64,000 nucleotides of DNA. Source: Thermocrinis albus DSM 14484 (lineage in GTDB: Bacteria; Aquificota; Aquificia; Aquificales; Aquificaceae). The number at the start of each line of letters is the position of its first letter. Position 1 is the stretch's first letter. Below the pieces are notes generated by a model. The model ran no database searches and was not told where the DNA came from. It saw only the letters and a program-made list of their open reading frames with translations. Positions 20,541 through 29,409 of this stretch are shown piece by piece. The stretch is from the NCBI RefSeq assembly GCF_000025605.1, contig NC_013894.1, positions 543,529-607,528 of the forward strand. The letters run 5' to 3'. A program made the translations under genes and the position numbers.

Positions 20541-21626
20541 ATGGCGTTGTTTAAGATAGCGGTACTGGAGGGAGATGGTATAGGTCCTGAGGTGGTTTCA
20601 GCAGCCCTAAAGGTGCTTTACCGTATAGGAGAACTGGCGGGACACCATTTTGAAACAGAGAAAGGCCTCATCGGTGGCTCCGCCATAGATGAGAAGGGAA
20701 CACCCCTTCCTGAGGAAACCATAAAGCTCTGTCTTGAAGCCGATGCGGTTCTACTGGGTGCTGTAGGTGGCCCTAAGTGGGACCATCTTCCCACCGAGGA
20801 ACGTCCTGAGAGGGGTCTTTTGGGTATAAGGAAGGCTCTGGACCTCTACGCCAACCTGAGGCCTGCCAAGGTTTATGAACCTCTCATAGAGGCCTCTCCC
20901 CTCAAAAGGGAGGTGGTGAGAGGCACAGACATGGTAGTGGTGAGGGAGCTTACGGGAGATGTGTATTACGGAGAGCCGAGAGGTATATTCACTCAAGATG
21001 GTAAGAGAGTAGGTATAAACACCATGCGCTACACAGAAGATGAGATAAGGAGGGTTGTGAGAAAAGCCTTTCAGATAGCCAACCTAAGGCGTAAAAAGCT
21101 TACCAGTGTAGACAAATCCAACGTTCTGGAGGTGAGCGCTCTTTGGAGACAGATAGTGGAAGAAGAGAGCAAGAACTTCCCGGAAGTAGAACTGGAGCAC
21201 CTCTACGTAGATAACTGTGCTATGCAGATAGTGCGCAGACCCAGTTCCTTTGACGTGATAGTAACGGGTAACATATTTGGCGATATACTCTCCGATGAAG
21301 CGGCCGTTATAACGGGTAGTCTCGGTATGTTGCCTTCCGCCAGTTTGGGAGATAGGTACGCCCTTTACGAGCCTGTTCACGGCTCCGCACCGGACATAGC
21401 CGGTAAAGGAGTGGCAAATCCTATCGCCACCATTTTATCGGTGGCTCTCATGCTAAGATACTCTTTTGGACTCATCAGGGAAGCTGACCTGTTGGAGAGA
21501 GCTGTAGAAGTCACCTTAGAGAAGGGGTACCGTACACCCGATATATACACGGAAGGCACCATCAAGGTAGGTACAGAGGGAATGACGCAGGCTGTGATAC
21601 AAACTTTGGAGGAGCTTTGGTCATGA
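20541..21626 (+). CDS. leuB: 3-isopropylmalate dehydrogenase
   Basis: Oxidative decarboxylation in leucine synthesis, NAD-dependent. 361 residues with [13 protein letters not shown] at the start, [25 protein letters not shown] (the LeuB-specific loop that recognises the isopropyl side chain), [13 protein letters not shown], and the signature [27 protein letters not shown] preference fits [18 protein letters not shown]. It ends in an ATGA overlap with the next gene. Confidence 0.96.
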   Translation: MALFKIAVLEGDGIGPEVVSAALKVLYRIGELAGHHFETEKGLIGGSAIDEKGTPLPEETIKLCLEADAVLLGAVGGPKWDHLPTEERPERGLLGIRKALDLYANLRPAKVYEPLIEASPLKREVVRGTDMVVVRELTGDVYYGEPRGIFTQDGKRVGINTMRYTEDEIRRVVRKAFQIANLRRKKLTSVDKSNVLEVSALWRQIVEEESKNFPEVELEHLYVDNCAMQIVRRPSSFDVIVTGNIFGDILSDEAAVITGSLGMLPSASLGDRYALYEPVHGSAPDIAGKGVANPIATILSVALMLRYSFGLIREADLLERAVEVTLEKGYRTPDIYTEGTIKVGTEGMTQAVIQTLEELWS

Positions 21627-23125
21627 TACTTTTGGTGGCCACTTTTTTAGTGTTGAGTCTCACCGCCTTTGCTGACTGGAAGGACGATCTTAGGGCTTTC
21701 TTTCAGAGAAGTGGTTATGTGGTAGGTGTGAGAAACAACGAGGTTCTTTTGGACATGGGTAAACAGTCGGTGAGAGAAGGGGAGGAGCTTAAGGTTTTGA
21801 GGGAAGGAGGAGAGATAAAGCACCCGGTAACAGGTCAGGTTTTGGGAAGGGAGGAGACGGTTGTAGCCGTAGTGAGGGTGGTGTCCGTCAAGGAAAACTA
21901 CTCGGTGGCCAAAGTGGAAAAGGGTAGAGACATAAAGGTGGGAGACAGGGTAAAGGTAGACGCACAAGCCGTGTGTTACGAAGGATCGGAGGAAGGTTTC
22001 TTTAAGGTGAGCGGTGTACTGGAAAATGTAAAAAGAGGGAAAGACTGTCGCTACGTCATCAAAGAGTTTCCAAATGGTTTCGGTGTCGAACTGGAGGGTA
22101 GACCTATAGCCTTCTTCCAGTCCCAAGGTACCCAGATCCTCCAACCTCGGGCCACTATTCAAGATATAAACATCCTTGTTAGAAGTAAGTACGTGAAACA
22201 GCTACCGGGTATACCTATCTCTGCCGATACTGGAGATCTATACGGTAACGGCAAAGACAACTTGGTGGTTTTGTATCAGGGGCGTCTAGAGGTTTACGAA
22301 ATGGCAAAGAACGACCTTATTAGGAGATCTTCCTTCTCTCTTCCTGCAGGTACAGCGGTGAGTATTTATGTGGCTCCTCTCGGAAAGGAAAAGACAGCTT
22401 ATGTAATAGTGAACATGATATCGGGAGGGAAAGCCAGTTCCCTCATCCTTAAGGCGGTGGGAGACAGTCTCATACCTGTGGTGAAGGACATCCCTTACCT
22501 GATGGCTGTCTTAGACAAAAACAGACCGACGGAGACTTTTGTAGGACAGAGCTTTAGCTCTGATGAGATGTGGGGTAAGGTGGTGAAACTATCCTTGGAA
22601 GGTGGCGTTCTGAAGGAAGCGGGGAACTTTCCTGCTCCTAGAGGTTTTAGGATAGATGGCGCCTTTTATTACGGACATTACCTTTTGTTCACCGACAGCT
22701 CCGGTAGGGTAAGGGTCTTTGACGGTGACAACGAGGTTTTCTCTACAGAGGACATAGCGGGGGGTTCTTACAGCTATGTGGAGCTCAACATAGGTGAGTC
22801 TAAACTCAACTTCCTCTTCTATCCTAGGGGTGTTGTTGCTAAGGTGTTAGACTTCAATGTAGCCCTTGTGCCTCGCAACGTGAGGAGTGAGGTGTTCAAG
22901 TTCTTAGATGTGGTTAAGTTCTCGCGAGGTGAGCTCTTCCTCCTGGGAGAAAAGGGTAAGGACCTGATAGTGATGAAGAGTCTAAGGGGCGGAAACTGGG
23001 AGGAGGCCATACAGGCGGTGGTTACCACAAGGGACGGAAGAGTTTTTGTGCTCACCGGACGTACGGGAACCATACCTGTCCAGAACAGAGGAGATGTGTA
23101 CGAACTGGAGTTTAGACTCCTTTAG
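21623..23125 (+). CDS. Secreted protein of unknown function, FlgT-C-like domain
   Basis: 500 residues from the ATG that overlaps leuB by 4 bases. A signal peptide ends near AFA-DW. Residues about 35-110 ([11 protein letters not shown]..., [25 protein letters not shown]) resemble the small beta domain at the C-terminus of FlgT, which surrounds the flagellar basal body. The remaining ~350 residues are beta-rich, including [18 protein letters not shown], which looks like an FG-GAP/propeller blade. It is likely periplasmic or outer-membrane associated. The FlgT link is inference; no flagellar genes are nearby. Confidence 0.65.
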   Translation: MILLVATFLVLSLTAFADWKDDLRAFFQRSGYVVGVRNNEVLLDMGKQSVREGEELKVLREGGEIKHPVTGQVLGREETVVAVVRVVSVKENYSVAKVEKGRDIKVGDRVKVDAQAVCYEGSEEGFFKVSGVLENVKRGKDCRYVIKEFPNGFGVELEGRPIAFFQSQGTQILQPRATIQDINILVRSKYVKQLPGIPISADTGDLYGNGKDNLVVLYQGRLEVYEMAKNDLIRRSSFSLPAGTAVSIYVAPLGKEKTAYVIVNMISGGKASSLILKAVGDSLIPVVKDIPYLMAVLDKNRPTETFVGQSFSSDEMWGKVVKLSLEGGVLKEAGNFPAPRGFRIDGAFYYGHYLLFTDSSGRVRVFDGDNEVFSTEDIAGGSYSYVELNIGESKLNFLFYPRGVVAKVLDFNVALVPRNVRSEVFKFLDVVKFSRGELFLLGEKGKDLIVMKSLRGGNWEEAIQAVVTTRDGRVFVLTGRTGTIPVQNRGDVYELEFRLL

Positions 23126-24065
23126 CCTGTAGTAGAACCCAGAAGCGATCACCCATACTGATAAGCATAGTCTTAAGGCGTGAGAGTCTCTCTATATCTT
23201 CCGGCTTCTCTGACATACTCAATCCGGTAAGCTCATCTACAAAGCTCTGTGACTCTAAAAGAAAGTGGCGCTGTTTCTTTAAAAAGACTGTCCTCAACCC
23301 GTACTCCTCTCCCCACTCCACAAGAGCGGAGAAGTTCACCATGGCGGACAGATCCATAAGATCTTCACTGAAGATGTCGTAATACACCCTTCCCTCTTTG
23401 TAACCCACCACAGTGCCTTCCGGGTACCTGTGTAGGTCTTGGGAAGTGTAGCCGTAATCTATCGTGAGGATGTAACCCCTCTTCATAGAGTCCGCTATCC
23501 TCTTAAGGAGATCAATGCATTCAAGACACACCTCCACCACCGTTTTGATGTTCTCATAACCCATACGTCTCAGAAACTGCTTTACTCTCTCATCACAGGG
23601 AAGCCACACTTTCTCCTTATCCTTCAGGTAGAGTTCTTTTCCTTCCTTCACCACATGTACGGGAAGGCAGTCAAAGAACTCGTTGGATATCACAACAGCC
23701 TCTTCGGGTATCTCAAGCCTGTCTAACCACATCACCTTATCCCTGTACTCTTGGAGAACCTTACCCTGAAACTCCCTCAGGAGAGGACTTGTCTCGTATA
23801 TCCTGTAGGATAATCTCTCGTAAAGGGTCGGTTTCCTCTCCGCCACAAACTGAAGAATGTCCTTGGCCATCAGACCCCTTCCCGCGCCCAGCTCCACCAC
23901 GTTAGGAGTGGAGATACTTTCCAGAAGAGGTATTATTTTCTCCGCCAGAGCAAAACCAAAGATTCTATCCAGTTCAGGCGCTGTGAAAAAATCCCTCCCG
24001 ATACCTGCGCGTTCTCTGTAGTAGAGCTCCACCTTCTCCTTCATAAACTGATAGAAACTTTTCAT
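23112..24065 (-). CDS. MidA/NDUFAF7-family SAM-dependent methyltransferase
   Basis: 317 residues. The N-terminus (FYQFMKEKVELYY and RDFFTAPELDRIFGFALAE) is typical of the COG1565 family that includes mitochondrial NDUFAF7, which methylates an arginine of complex I. SAM site ELGAGRGLMAKDIL at about 58-71, then VISNEFFDCLPVHVV and ILTIDYGY. Bacterial members are unassigned; a role in respiratory complex I maturation is inferred by homology. It overlaps the HIT gene by 4 bases. Confidence 0.87.
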   Translation of the reverse strand: MKSFYQFMKEKVELYYRERAGIGRDFFTAPELDRIFGFALAEKIIPLLESISTPNVVELGAGRGLMAKDILQFVAERKPTLYERLSYRIYETSPLLREFQGKVLQEYRDKVMWLDRLEIPEEAVVISNEFFDCLPVHVVKEGKELYLKDKEKVWLPCDERVKQFLRRMGYENIKTVVEVCLECIDLLKRIADSMKRGYILTIDYGYTSQDLHRYPEGTVVGYKEGRVYYDIFSEDLMDLSAMVNFSALVEWGEEYGLRTVFLKKQRHFLLESQSFVDELTGLSMSEKPEDIERLSRLKTMLISMGDRFWVLLQAKGV

Positions 24066-24409
24066 CCTGGGGGCCAGTTCATAGATCTCCCCCCTATGAG
24101 ATGCAGGTGTAGATGGAAAACGGTTTGTCCCGCATCCTTACCTACGTTGAACACCAACCGGTACCCTCCCGACAGCCCCTCTTGTTCTGCTATCTTCTTA
24201 GCCACGTAAAACATATGTCCCACCAAACACTCGTCCTCCTGCTGGAGCTCTTGTACACCCAGTATGTGCTTCTTGGGAATTATGAGAATATGGGTGGGGG
24301 CCACGGGGTTTATGTCCCTGAAGGCGTATACAAGCTCGTCCTCGTATACTCCCGTAGAGGGCAGCTCTCTCCTCAAAATTTTACAGAAGATACAATCTTT
24401 CACCTGCAT
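24062..24409 (-). CDS. HIT family nucleotide-binding hydrolase
   Basis: 115 residues from an ATG at the position where similarity begins (MQVKDCIFCKILRRELP); the open frame upstream of it overlaps the divergent gene and is rejected. HIT motif HLHLHLIGG with His99, His101 and His103, plus Cys6 and Cys9 for a zinc site. The HINT/Hit branch cleaves nucleoside phosphoramidates and related AMP-linked substrates. TATAAT lies 6 bases before the start and no ribosome binding site is present. Confidence 0.92.
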   Translation of the reverse strand: MQVKDCIFCKILRRELPSTGVYEDELVYAFRDINPVAPTHILIIPKKHILGVQELQQEDECLVGHMFYVAKKIAEQEGLSGGYRLVFNVGKDAGQTVFHLHLHLIGGRSMNWPPG

Positions 24410-24414
24410 AACAT

Positions 24415-24421
24415 TATTATA
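24415..24421. promoter_or_regulatory. Overlapping divergent -10 boxes (HIT / phosphatase-like gene)
   Basis: Only 18 bases separate the two start codons. Minus strand: TATAAT at 24416-24421, 6 bases before the HIT ATG. Plus strand: TATTAT at 24415-24420, 7 bases before the ATG of the phosphatase-like gene. Both transcripts would start at or within a base or two of the initiation codon. Confidence 0.5.
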
Positions 24422-24427
24422 TTCTGC

Positions 24428-24829
24428 ATGAAGTTGGCCTTCGTTTCCACAAAAGGTGTTGTCAGAGGTGCTATGGCTAAAGCTATAACCAGTAAAATGG
24501 CACGTCTTGCTCTTCTTTCTATGGACATATACCTGGCCGGAACAGAACCTGCGGAAGAAGTTCCTCCCAAGGTTCTGCAAGTACTCAAAGAGAAGGAGTA
24601 TCCGACGGAGAACCTTGTCCCCATACCTATCTCTCAACTTCCCTACGATGATCTGGATATACTCATCACCCTATCACCGGAAGCCAGGGATAGGTGTCCT
24701 TACAGCCCTGCCCACAAGAGGAGGGAACATTGGGTGATAGAGGAGGCCAGCCCGGAAGATGTTACAGAACTGAGAAAACTGAGAGATAAGTTAGAAACCG
24801 CCGTGAAGGAGTTGTTGAAGATAAAATAA
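24428..24829 (+). CDS. Low-molecular-weight phosphatase/ArsC-like protein lacking the catalytic Cys
   Basis: 133 residues. The N-terminal FVSTKGVVRGAMAKAI aligns with the P-loop of low-molecular-weight tyrosine phosphatases and thioredoxin-type arsenate reductases (normally C-x5-R-S-x-M-A). Ser7 stands where the nucleophilic Cys should be; Arg13 and the MA pair are kept. Later ILITLSPEARDRCP and HWVIEEASPED resemble the family's VITVCD and W-x-x-x-DP segments, but the catalytic Asp-Pro is also missing. It may bind a phosphate or oxyanion ligand without catalysis. The frame upstream of this ATG is antisense to HIT and is rejected. Confidence 0.75.
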   Translation: MKLAFVSTKGVVRGAMAKAITSKMARLALLSMDIYLAGTEPAEEVPPKVLQVLKEKEYPTENLVPIPISQLPYDDLDILITLSPEARDRCPYSPAHKRREHWVIEEASPEDVTELRKLRDKLETAVKELLKIK

Positions 24830-24877
24830 GATAAACTTAAATCCCCATAAGAGGGTGTTATATTTATATAAGAGGCT

Positions 24878-25807
24878 ATGATAGATATCACCAAGCTAAA
24901 GACCTTTGTAGCTGTAGCGGATTTGGGTAGTTTCTCCAAGGCATCCGAGATACTCTACATAACCCAGCCGGCAGTGACCCAGCAGATAAAGGCGTTGGAA
25001 AAAATGGTAGGTGCCAAGCTCTTCCAGAGACAGGGTGGAAGGATAGTGTTGACAGAAGAAGGAAAAAGGATATACGAACTGGCAAAAGCGCTACTGAGCG
25101 ATTACGAAAACCTCATGGAGGAAATGGCCAACATAAAGAAGGAGTTTAAAGAATCCCTTTTCATCGGAATAAGCACCACCCTAAGCGAGTATAAAGTTCC
25201 CGAACTTATAGCAGAGTTTCACTCCCAGATGCCCAGTATAACCATAAGAGTTTTTGTGGAAAACTCTCAGCAGATAGAGGAGGGACTGTCCTCCGGTGTG
25301 CTGAACTTAGGAATAATAGAGAGGGAACCCTCCGAGAAGTTTAACTCCATAAGGTGGTTTGTGGACGAAGTGGTTTTCTTCACTCACCCACAACATCCCT
25401 TCGCCCGTATGGGAAGCATAGAACCTGAGATGCTCTACGAAGCTGACATCATATTCCGTGAGTCCAGTTCAGGAACGCGCCGGGTGGTAAAACAAGCTCT
25501 GGAGAGGTTGGGGATAGTTTTTGAACGCCTTAACATAAAGATAGAGGTGAACTGTGGCAGATCAATACTGAGTATGGTGAAGAGTGGTTACGGCTGTAGT
25601 TTCTTATCGAGGGGTCTTCTGGAGAAAGATCTGGAAGAGGGTAGCATAGTGGAGGTGCCCATAAAGGGGTTCAAGGCAGAGCGCTGGTACTACATAATAT
25701 ACCCTCAAGGTGGAAAACTATCCTTTTTAGCTAACCGTTTTATGAGATTTCTCCTTTCCAAGGAAAAACAGGAGTTGGTGAAAGATGAGGAAAGGATTGA
25801 TCTTTGA
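24878..25807 (+). CDS. LysR-family transcriptional regulator
   Basis: 309 residues. Winged helix-turn-helix at the N-terminus (LKTFVAVADLGSFSKASEIL, then TQPAVTQQIKALEKMVGAKLFQR) and a two-lobed effector domain (about 90-295; SLFIGISTTLSEYKVP, FRESSSGTRRVV, GYGCSFLSRG). The SSSGTR motif resembles CysB/CysL/CbbR-type regulators. TATATA lies 7 bases before the ATG. The end overlaps the HAD gene by 23 bases. Target genes are unknown; self-regulation is likely but not shown. Confidence 0.93.
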   Translation: MIDITKLKTFVAVADLGSFSKASEILYITQPAVTQQIKALEKMVGAKLFQRQGGRIVLTEEGKRIYELAKALLSDYENLMEEMANIKKEFKESLFIGISTTLSEYKVPELIAEFHSQMPSITIRVFVENSQQIEEGLSSGVLNLGIIEREPSEKFNSIRWFVDEVVFFTHPQHPFARMGSIEPEMLYEADIIFRESSSGTRRVVKQALERLGIVFERLNIKIEVNCGRSILSMVKSGYGCSFLSRGLLEKDLEEGSIVEVPIKGFKAERWYYIIYPQGGKLSFLANRFMRFLLSKEKQELVKDEERIDL

Positions 25808-26453
25808 CGTAGACGGTGTGCTGGTGGATGTATCAGAGTCTTATCACCACGCCATAAAGATGACAGCGGAGTATTTTCTGGGAAAAGAGGTAGATCTGGA
25901 GGTAGTACGTAAAATAAAGTTTGAGAAGGGGATCAACAACGATTGGCTGGCCACCAAGGAAGTTCTCCTGCACTTTGGCATGGACGTAGATCTTGAAAGG
26001 ATAATAGATAAGTTCAACGAAATATACAGGCTGTTGAGGGACAGGGAGAGACCTATCTTGCCCAGGGATACTCTGGAACGTTTTAAGGCAGAGGGTTTTC
26101 CTCTGGCCATTCTGACTGGCAGACCAAGGGAGGATCTGCGTTACTTTATGGAACGTTTCGGTATGGAGGATCTCTTTGATGTGGTGATTGACGATGATGA
26201 ACTCCATCCGGATCTTAAAAAGCCACACCCTTACGCCCTCCATTACTGTCTGGAGCTCATGGATGTAGATGGAGCTGTCTACGTGGGTGACAGTTTGGCA
26301 GATTACACCATGGTGAGGGACTACAGGAGGTTGTATGAAAAACCCGTTCTGTACATCCACTTTGGGGACAGAGTAGTTCCTGCCAACCAGCGTGTGGTCA
26401 AAACTCCTGCTGAGCTGGAGGAAGCTCTGAGAGAGGCTTTGCTTCTTCTATGA
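25785..26453 (+). CDS. HAD-superfamily hydrolase
   Basis: 222 residues. All HAD motifs are visible: DVDGVLVD with the catalytic Asp8 and Asp10, ILTGRPRED (motif II), Lys in LKKPHPYAL (motif III) and VGDSLADYTMV (motif IV). The cap is inserted between motifs I and II, as in subfamily IA. It is likely a small-molecule phosphatase; substrate unknown. The sequence EKGINNDWLATKEVL is like the HAD-SF-IA proteins sometimes found with histidine biosynthesis, but I cannot confirm that. It overlaps convergently with the Trm112-like gene by 56 bases. Confidence 0.85.
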   Translation: MRKGLIFDVDGVLVDVSESYHHAIKMTAEYFLGKEVDLEVVRKIKFEKGINNDWLATKEVLLHFGMDVDLERIIDKFNEIYRLLRDRERPILPRDTLERFKAEGFPLAILTGRPREDLRYFMERFGMEDLFDVVIDDDELHPDLKKPHPYALHYCLELMDVDGAVYVGDSLADYTMVRDYRRLYEKPVLYIHFGDRVVPANQRVVKTPAELEEALREALLLL

Positions 26454-26595
26454 GGAGAACCGGTATGTCATCCTCCACGGGATAGTAAACACCACACCTT
26501 TCACACACAAGTATGCTCTTGTCCCTGATGTATATGAGGTCTCCCTTGCATCTTGGACACGCCAATATGTTTAACAGTTCTTCCGGCAGAGCCAT
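26398..26595 (-). CDS. Trm112/YcaR-like zinc-ribbon protein
   Basis: 65 residues with the Trm112 pattern: LLNILACPRCKGDLIY, then LVCERCGVYYPVEDDIPVLL. Cys13/16 and Cys31/34 form the zinc ribbon. In eukaryotes and archaea Trm112 activates methyltransferases; bacterial forms have less certain roles. A TATAAT lies 7 bases before the ATG and no ribosome binding site is visible. The 3' end overlaps the convergent HAD gene. Confidence 0.87.
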   Translation of the reverse strand: MALPEELLNILACPRCKGDLIYIRDKSILVCERCGVYYPVEDDIPVLLIEEAKPLSELPPAQQEF

Positions 26596-26602
26596 CTCTG
26601 TT

Positions 26603-26608
26603 ATTATA
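26603..26608 (-). promoter_or_regulatory. -10 box of the Trm112-like gene
   Basis: TATAAT on the minus strand, 7 bases before the ATG; no ribosome binding site. It shares a 37-base intergenic region with the rhodanese promoter. Confidence 0.5.
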
Positions 26609-26619
26609 AAAAATTGCTA

Positions 26620-26625
26620 TATAAT
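26620..26625 (+). promoter_or_regulatory. -10 box of the rhodanese gene
   Basis: TATAAT on the plus strand, 7 bases before the rhodanese ATG. No ribosome binding site is seen, so the transcript is probably leaderless. Confidence 0.5.
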
Positions 26626-26632
26626 TAATAGT

Positions 26633-26953
26633 ATGTTCCAGGTGCCGGAAGTTACGCCAGAAGAAGCTAAAAGGATGTTGGAAGAGGACCCTAACGTTGT
26701 CCTCCTAGATGTGAGGACGCCACCCGAACACGTACAGGTGAGGATACCCAACTCTCTTCTCATACCTCTCGACGAGCTTAGATACGCCTATGCCAACCTG
26801 CCTAAGGATAAGAAGTACATAGTTTACTGTAGAAGTGGGGAAAGAAGTGCCTTCGCCACCTACTTTCTCAGACACATGGGATACGAGGCTTACAACTTGG
26901 CAGGTGGTATTTTGGTGTGGCCTTACGAAAGGGAGTCAGGTATTCCTTCGTAA
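26633..26953 (+). CDS. Rhodanese-like sulfurtransferase
   Basis: 106 residues from the ATG at which the domain begins ([16 protein letters not shown]). Single rhodanese domain with [10 protein letters not shown] (CH2A-like) and the active-site loop YCRSGERS with catalytic Cys66. No signal peptide, so cytosolic. It moves sulfane sulfur, relevant in organisms that oxidise sulfur compounds, though the acceptor is unknown. It overlaps convergently with the DUF255 gene by 31 bases. Confidence 0.92.
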   Translation: MFQVPEVTPEEAKRMLEEDPNVVLLDVRTPPEHVQVRIPNSLLIPLDELRYAYANLPKDKKYIVYCRSGERSAFATYFLRHMGYEAYNLAGGILVWPYERESGIPS

Positions 26954-28866
26954 ACCCTACAGGAGCTTCCCTCACACACCACTACACCCTTCACCGGAGA
27001 TCTCAACACCACTTTGAAGGGTCTGAAAGAGCTCAGCATATCTTCAAAGAAAGTCTCCGTCTCCACCTTGTAGATACCTTTTAGGTAAGCGTACAGACTG
27101 ATCAGATAGGAGGGTGAAATGAGGGGGATCTCCCTCACCATGCGGGCAAAAGCCTGCAGGTTCTTCTCTGCATACTCCAGAAACTCGGTATAGGGTGTTA
27201 CGCTCCCCAATACCAGATAAAGGTAGGGTGCTGCTCCATTAACCGATTGAGTAGGAGTGTCCTGAAGGGTCTTGAGTCTTATGCGCAGGAGTCCTTCGTC
27301 CTTCTCTTCAGTGTCAAAGAATCCCCAACCCTGTGGATCCCAAAACTTCTTAATGGCCTCATGGGCCAACATTACCGACGCTTCCAGATACTCCCTCTTC
27401 TGAGTGACCTCAAATAGACTTAGAAGACCTCGCGCCAGAAAGATGTAATCTTCAGCCATTCCTTTCACACCATATGTATGCATAAGCTGGCCATCCTTCC
27501 ACATCTCCTTCATGAGTCTGTCGGCAGTTTTTTCCGCACTAGATAAAACCCACGGGATTCTGAAAACTTTGTAACAGGTAGATAAAGCTTCCAACATCAG
27601 ACCGTTCCAGTTGGTGTATATGGTCTTATCGATAAAAGGTTGCTGTCTGGTGGACTCTCTGTAAGACAACATTTTGCGACGGGCGCTTTCCAGCAGTTGT
27701 CTCACCCTCTCCAGAGGGATACCCGTAGCTGTAGCCACTTCCTCCTCACTCATGGCTATGAAGAGAACATTCTTGGAAGGATCATGGTGCATCTCACCTT
27801 TTGGATGTATGTCAAAGTAAAGGCTGGTCACCTTAAGCTCTTCTTCCGTAAGTATCCCTCTTAACTCCTCCAGTGAGAAGGTGTAGTATCCACCCTCATC
27901 CAGATCACCTATGTCTGCATCCTGCGACGCGTAAAAGCCACCCCCCTCGTCAAACCCAAAGCGTTGGTAATAGTTCAGTATTCCCTCCACCACGTACCTG
28001 TAAAGATCTTTTTTGGTAACCTGAAAAGCCAACGAGTAAACTAGAAGAAGTTCAGCATTGTCGGATAGCATTTTCTCAAAGTGGGGTACTATCCATCTAT
28101 CGTCTGTGGAATATCTGAAGAAACCACCTCCCAGATGATCGTATATTCCCCCTCTTGCCATACTGTCAAGGGTTATCTCCACAGCCTCCACAGGTAGGGT
28201 CTGTCCTGTAAAGAAGTGATGATACAGTAAGAGTTCGAAGGCCCTCGCGTGATGGAACTTAGGTGCAGTTCCTATGCCACCGTACTGGTAATCTACCGAA
28301 GCCAAAAGGTTGGCTATACCTCTGTTAAGAAGCTCTTCTCCTACATTGTCTTTGTGGGAACTGCTGGAATAGTTCCTCAGAAGTTCAAAGATGTGTTCTG
28401 CAGATCTTATAACTCTATCTCTGTCCTCTTTCCACAGCTGTGCTATTCTCAGAAGGAGGCTTTTGAATCCTGGTCTTCCCCATCTGTCCTCGGGTGGAAA
28501 GTAGGTACCCCCGAAGAAGGCCTTACCGTCGGGTGTAAGAAAAACGGTGAGGGGCCAACCACCGCTCCCCGTAAGGGACACCACTACTTCCTGATACCTT
28601 CTGTCTATGTCAGGTCTCTCGTCTCTATCCACCTTTATGGCAACAAAGTTCTCGTTGATGATCTGGGCTATTTCGGGATTCTCAAAACATTCCTTGGCCA
28701 TCACGTGACACCAGTGACACCACACAGCACCTACTGAGAGAAGTATGGGCTTGTCCTCTTCCTTAGCTTTTCTAAAGGCTTCTTCACACCACGGATACCA
28801 GTCCACCGGTTGATGGGCAGATTTCTTAAGGTAGGGGCTCCTCTCCTTTATCAATCTGTTAGCCAT
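26923..28866 (-). CDS. DUF255 thioredoxin-domain protein (YyaL family)
   Basis: 647 residues from the chosen ATG, where family similarity begins ([17 protein letters not shown], then QPVDWYPW). An ATG eight codons earlier overlaps the preceding stop as TAATG and is an alternative. The N-terminal thioredoxin-like domain has Cys50-His-Trp-Cys53 (VWCHWCHVM) and [10 protein letters not shown]; the rest is an (alpha/alpha) barrel like sugar epimerases and cellobiose 2-epimerase ([20 protein letters not shown] in two parts, ASQDADIG). Human SPATA20 is a relative. The activity is not known. Confidence 0.88.
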   Translation of the reverse strand: MANRLIKERSPYLKKSAHQPVDWYPWCEEAFRKAKEEDKPILLSVGAVWCHWCHVMAKECFENPEIAQIINENFVAIKVDRDERPDIDRRYQEVVVSLTGSGGWPLTVFLTPDGKAFFGGTYFPPEDRWGRPGFKSLLLRIAQLWKEDRDRVIRSAEHIFELLRNYSSSSHKDNVGEELLNRGIANLLASVDYQYGGIGTAPKFHHARAFELLLYHHFFTGQTLPVEAVEITLDSMARGGIYDHLGGGFFRYSTDDRWIVPHFEKMLSDNAELLLVYSLAFQVTKKDLYRYVVEGILNYYQRFGFDEGGGFYASQDADIGDLDEGGYYTFSLEELRGILTEEELKVTSLYFDIHPKGEMHHDPSKNVLFIAMSEEEVATATGIPLERVRQLLESARRKMLSYRESTRQQPFIDKTIYTNWNGLMLEALSTCYKVFRIPWVLSSAEKTADRLMKEMWKDGQLMHTYGVKGMAEDYIFLARGLLSLFEVTQKREYLEASVMLAHEAIKKFWDPQGWGFFDTEEKDEGLLRIRLKTLQDTPTQSVNGAAPYLYLVLGSVTPYTEFLEYAEKNLQAFARMVREIPLISPSYLISLYAYLKGIYKVETETFFEDMLSSFRPFKVVLRSPVKGVVVCEGSSCRVYEGIPDSLS

Positions 28867-28889
28867 AGTGAAGTATAAAGATAGGCACA

Positions 28890-29357
28890 TTACTGAAGGA
28901 GGTAATCAAAGCTCACCCTTCTTGTCCTCCCCTTGTCGTCAGTTATGTACACGTTGATGGAGTAAAGACCACGATCCGACATCTCAAACCAACCACCGTA
29001 GTTATCACCGTACTGATGGGGGTACTTGCTGAGATGCTTCCTCTGAGCTCTTAGAAGGGGTGACCTTACCTCTGCGTCTACCCTGTAGTTGGACAGGTAC
29101 ACTATCTTCTGACCTTCCTGTTTCCAAATAGCTACCGCCAAGTGGTGTGTCTCGTTTCTCTTGGGTTCACCGTGGTACTGCACTAAAAGGTTGTACGCTC
29201 TCGGAAAGCTTGTTTTGAGCTCGTCAATACTTACCACACCTATACTGACGTTCATGTCATGTAGCCGTGCCGTCAGAGGTGTTGTAAGTACCTTCTCTTC
29301 CTGAGCCCTCAGAAAGGTTATCATCAGGAGAAGTAATAGTAAATAGTACCTTCTCAT
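28890..29357 (-). CDS. Hypothetical secreted protein
   Basis: 155 residues with a signal peptide (about 1-19, ending LRAQE) and a mature region predicted rich in beta strands ([47 protein letters not shown] in parts). A GGGAGGT box precedes the ATG by 5 bases. No family recognised. It is followed with one base of coupling by the DUF255 gene, and is divergent from ftsY. Confidence 0.65.
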   Translation of the reverse strand: MRRYYLLLLLLMITFLRAQEEKVLTTPLTARLHDMNVSIGVVSIDELKTSFPRAYNLLVQYHGEPKRNETHHLAVAIWKQEGQKIVYLSNYRVDAEVRSPLLRAQRKHLSKYPHQYGDNYGGWFEMSDRGLYSINVYITDDKGRTRRVSFDYLLQ

Positions 29358-29393
29358 GGCCCACCTCCCTATTAATACTAAAATTTATGCTAC

Positions 29394-29399
29394 TATAAT
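29394..29399 (+). promoter_or_regulatory. -10 box of ftsY-lon
   Basis: TATAAT on the plus strand, 10 bases before the ftsY ATG. No ribosome binding site is seen in between. The leader would be about four bases or fewer. Confidence 0.5.
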
Positions 29400-29409
29400 T
29401 TTTTAACGC

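Noticed and set aside
24410-24637. N-terminal extension of the HIT protein
   Set aside because: The extension is antisense to the phosphatase-like gene and has no HIT similarity.
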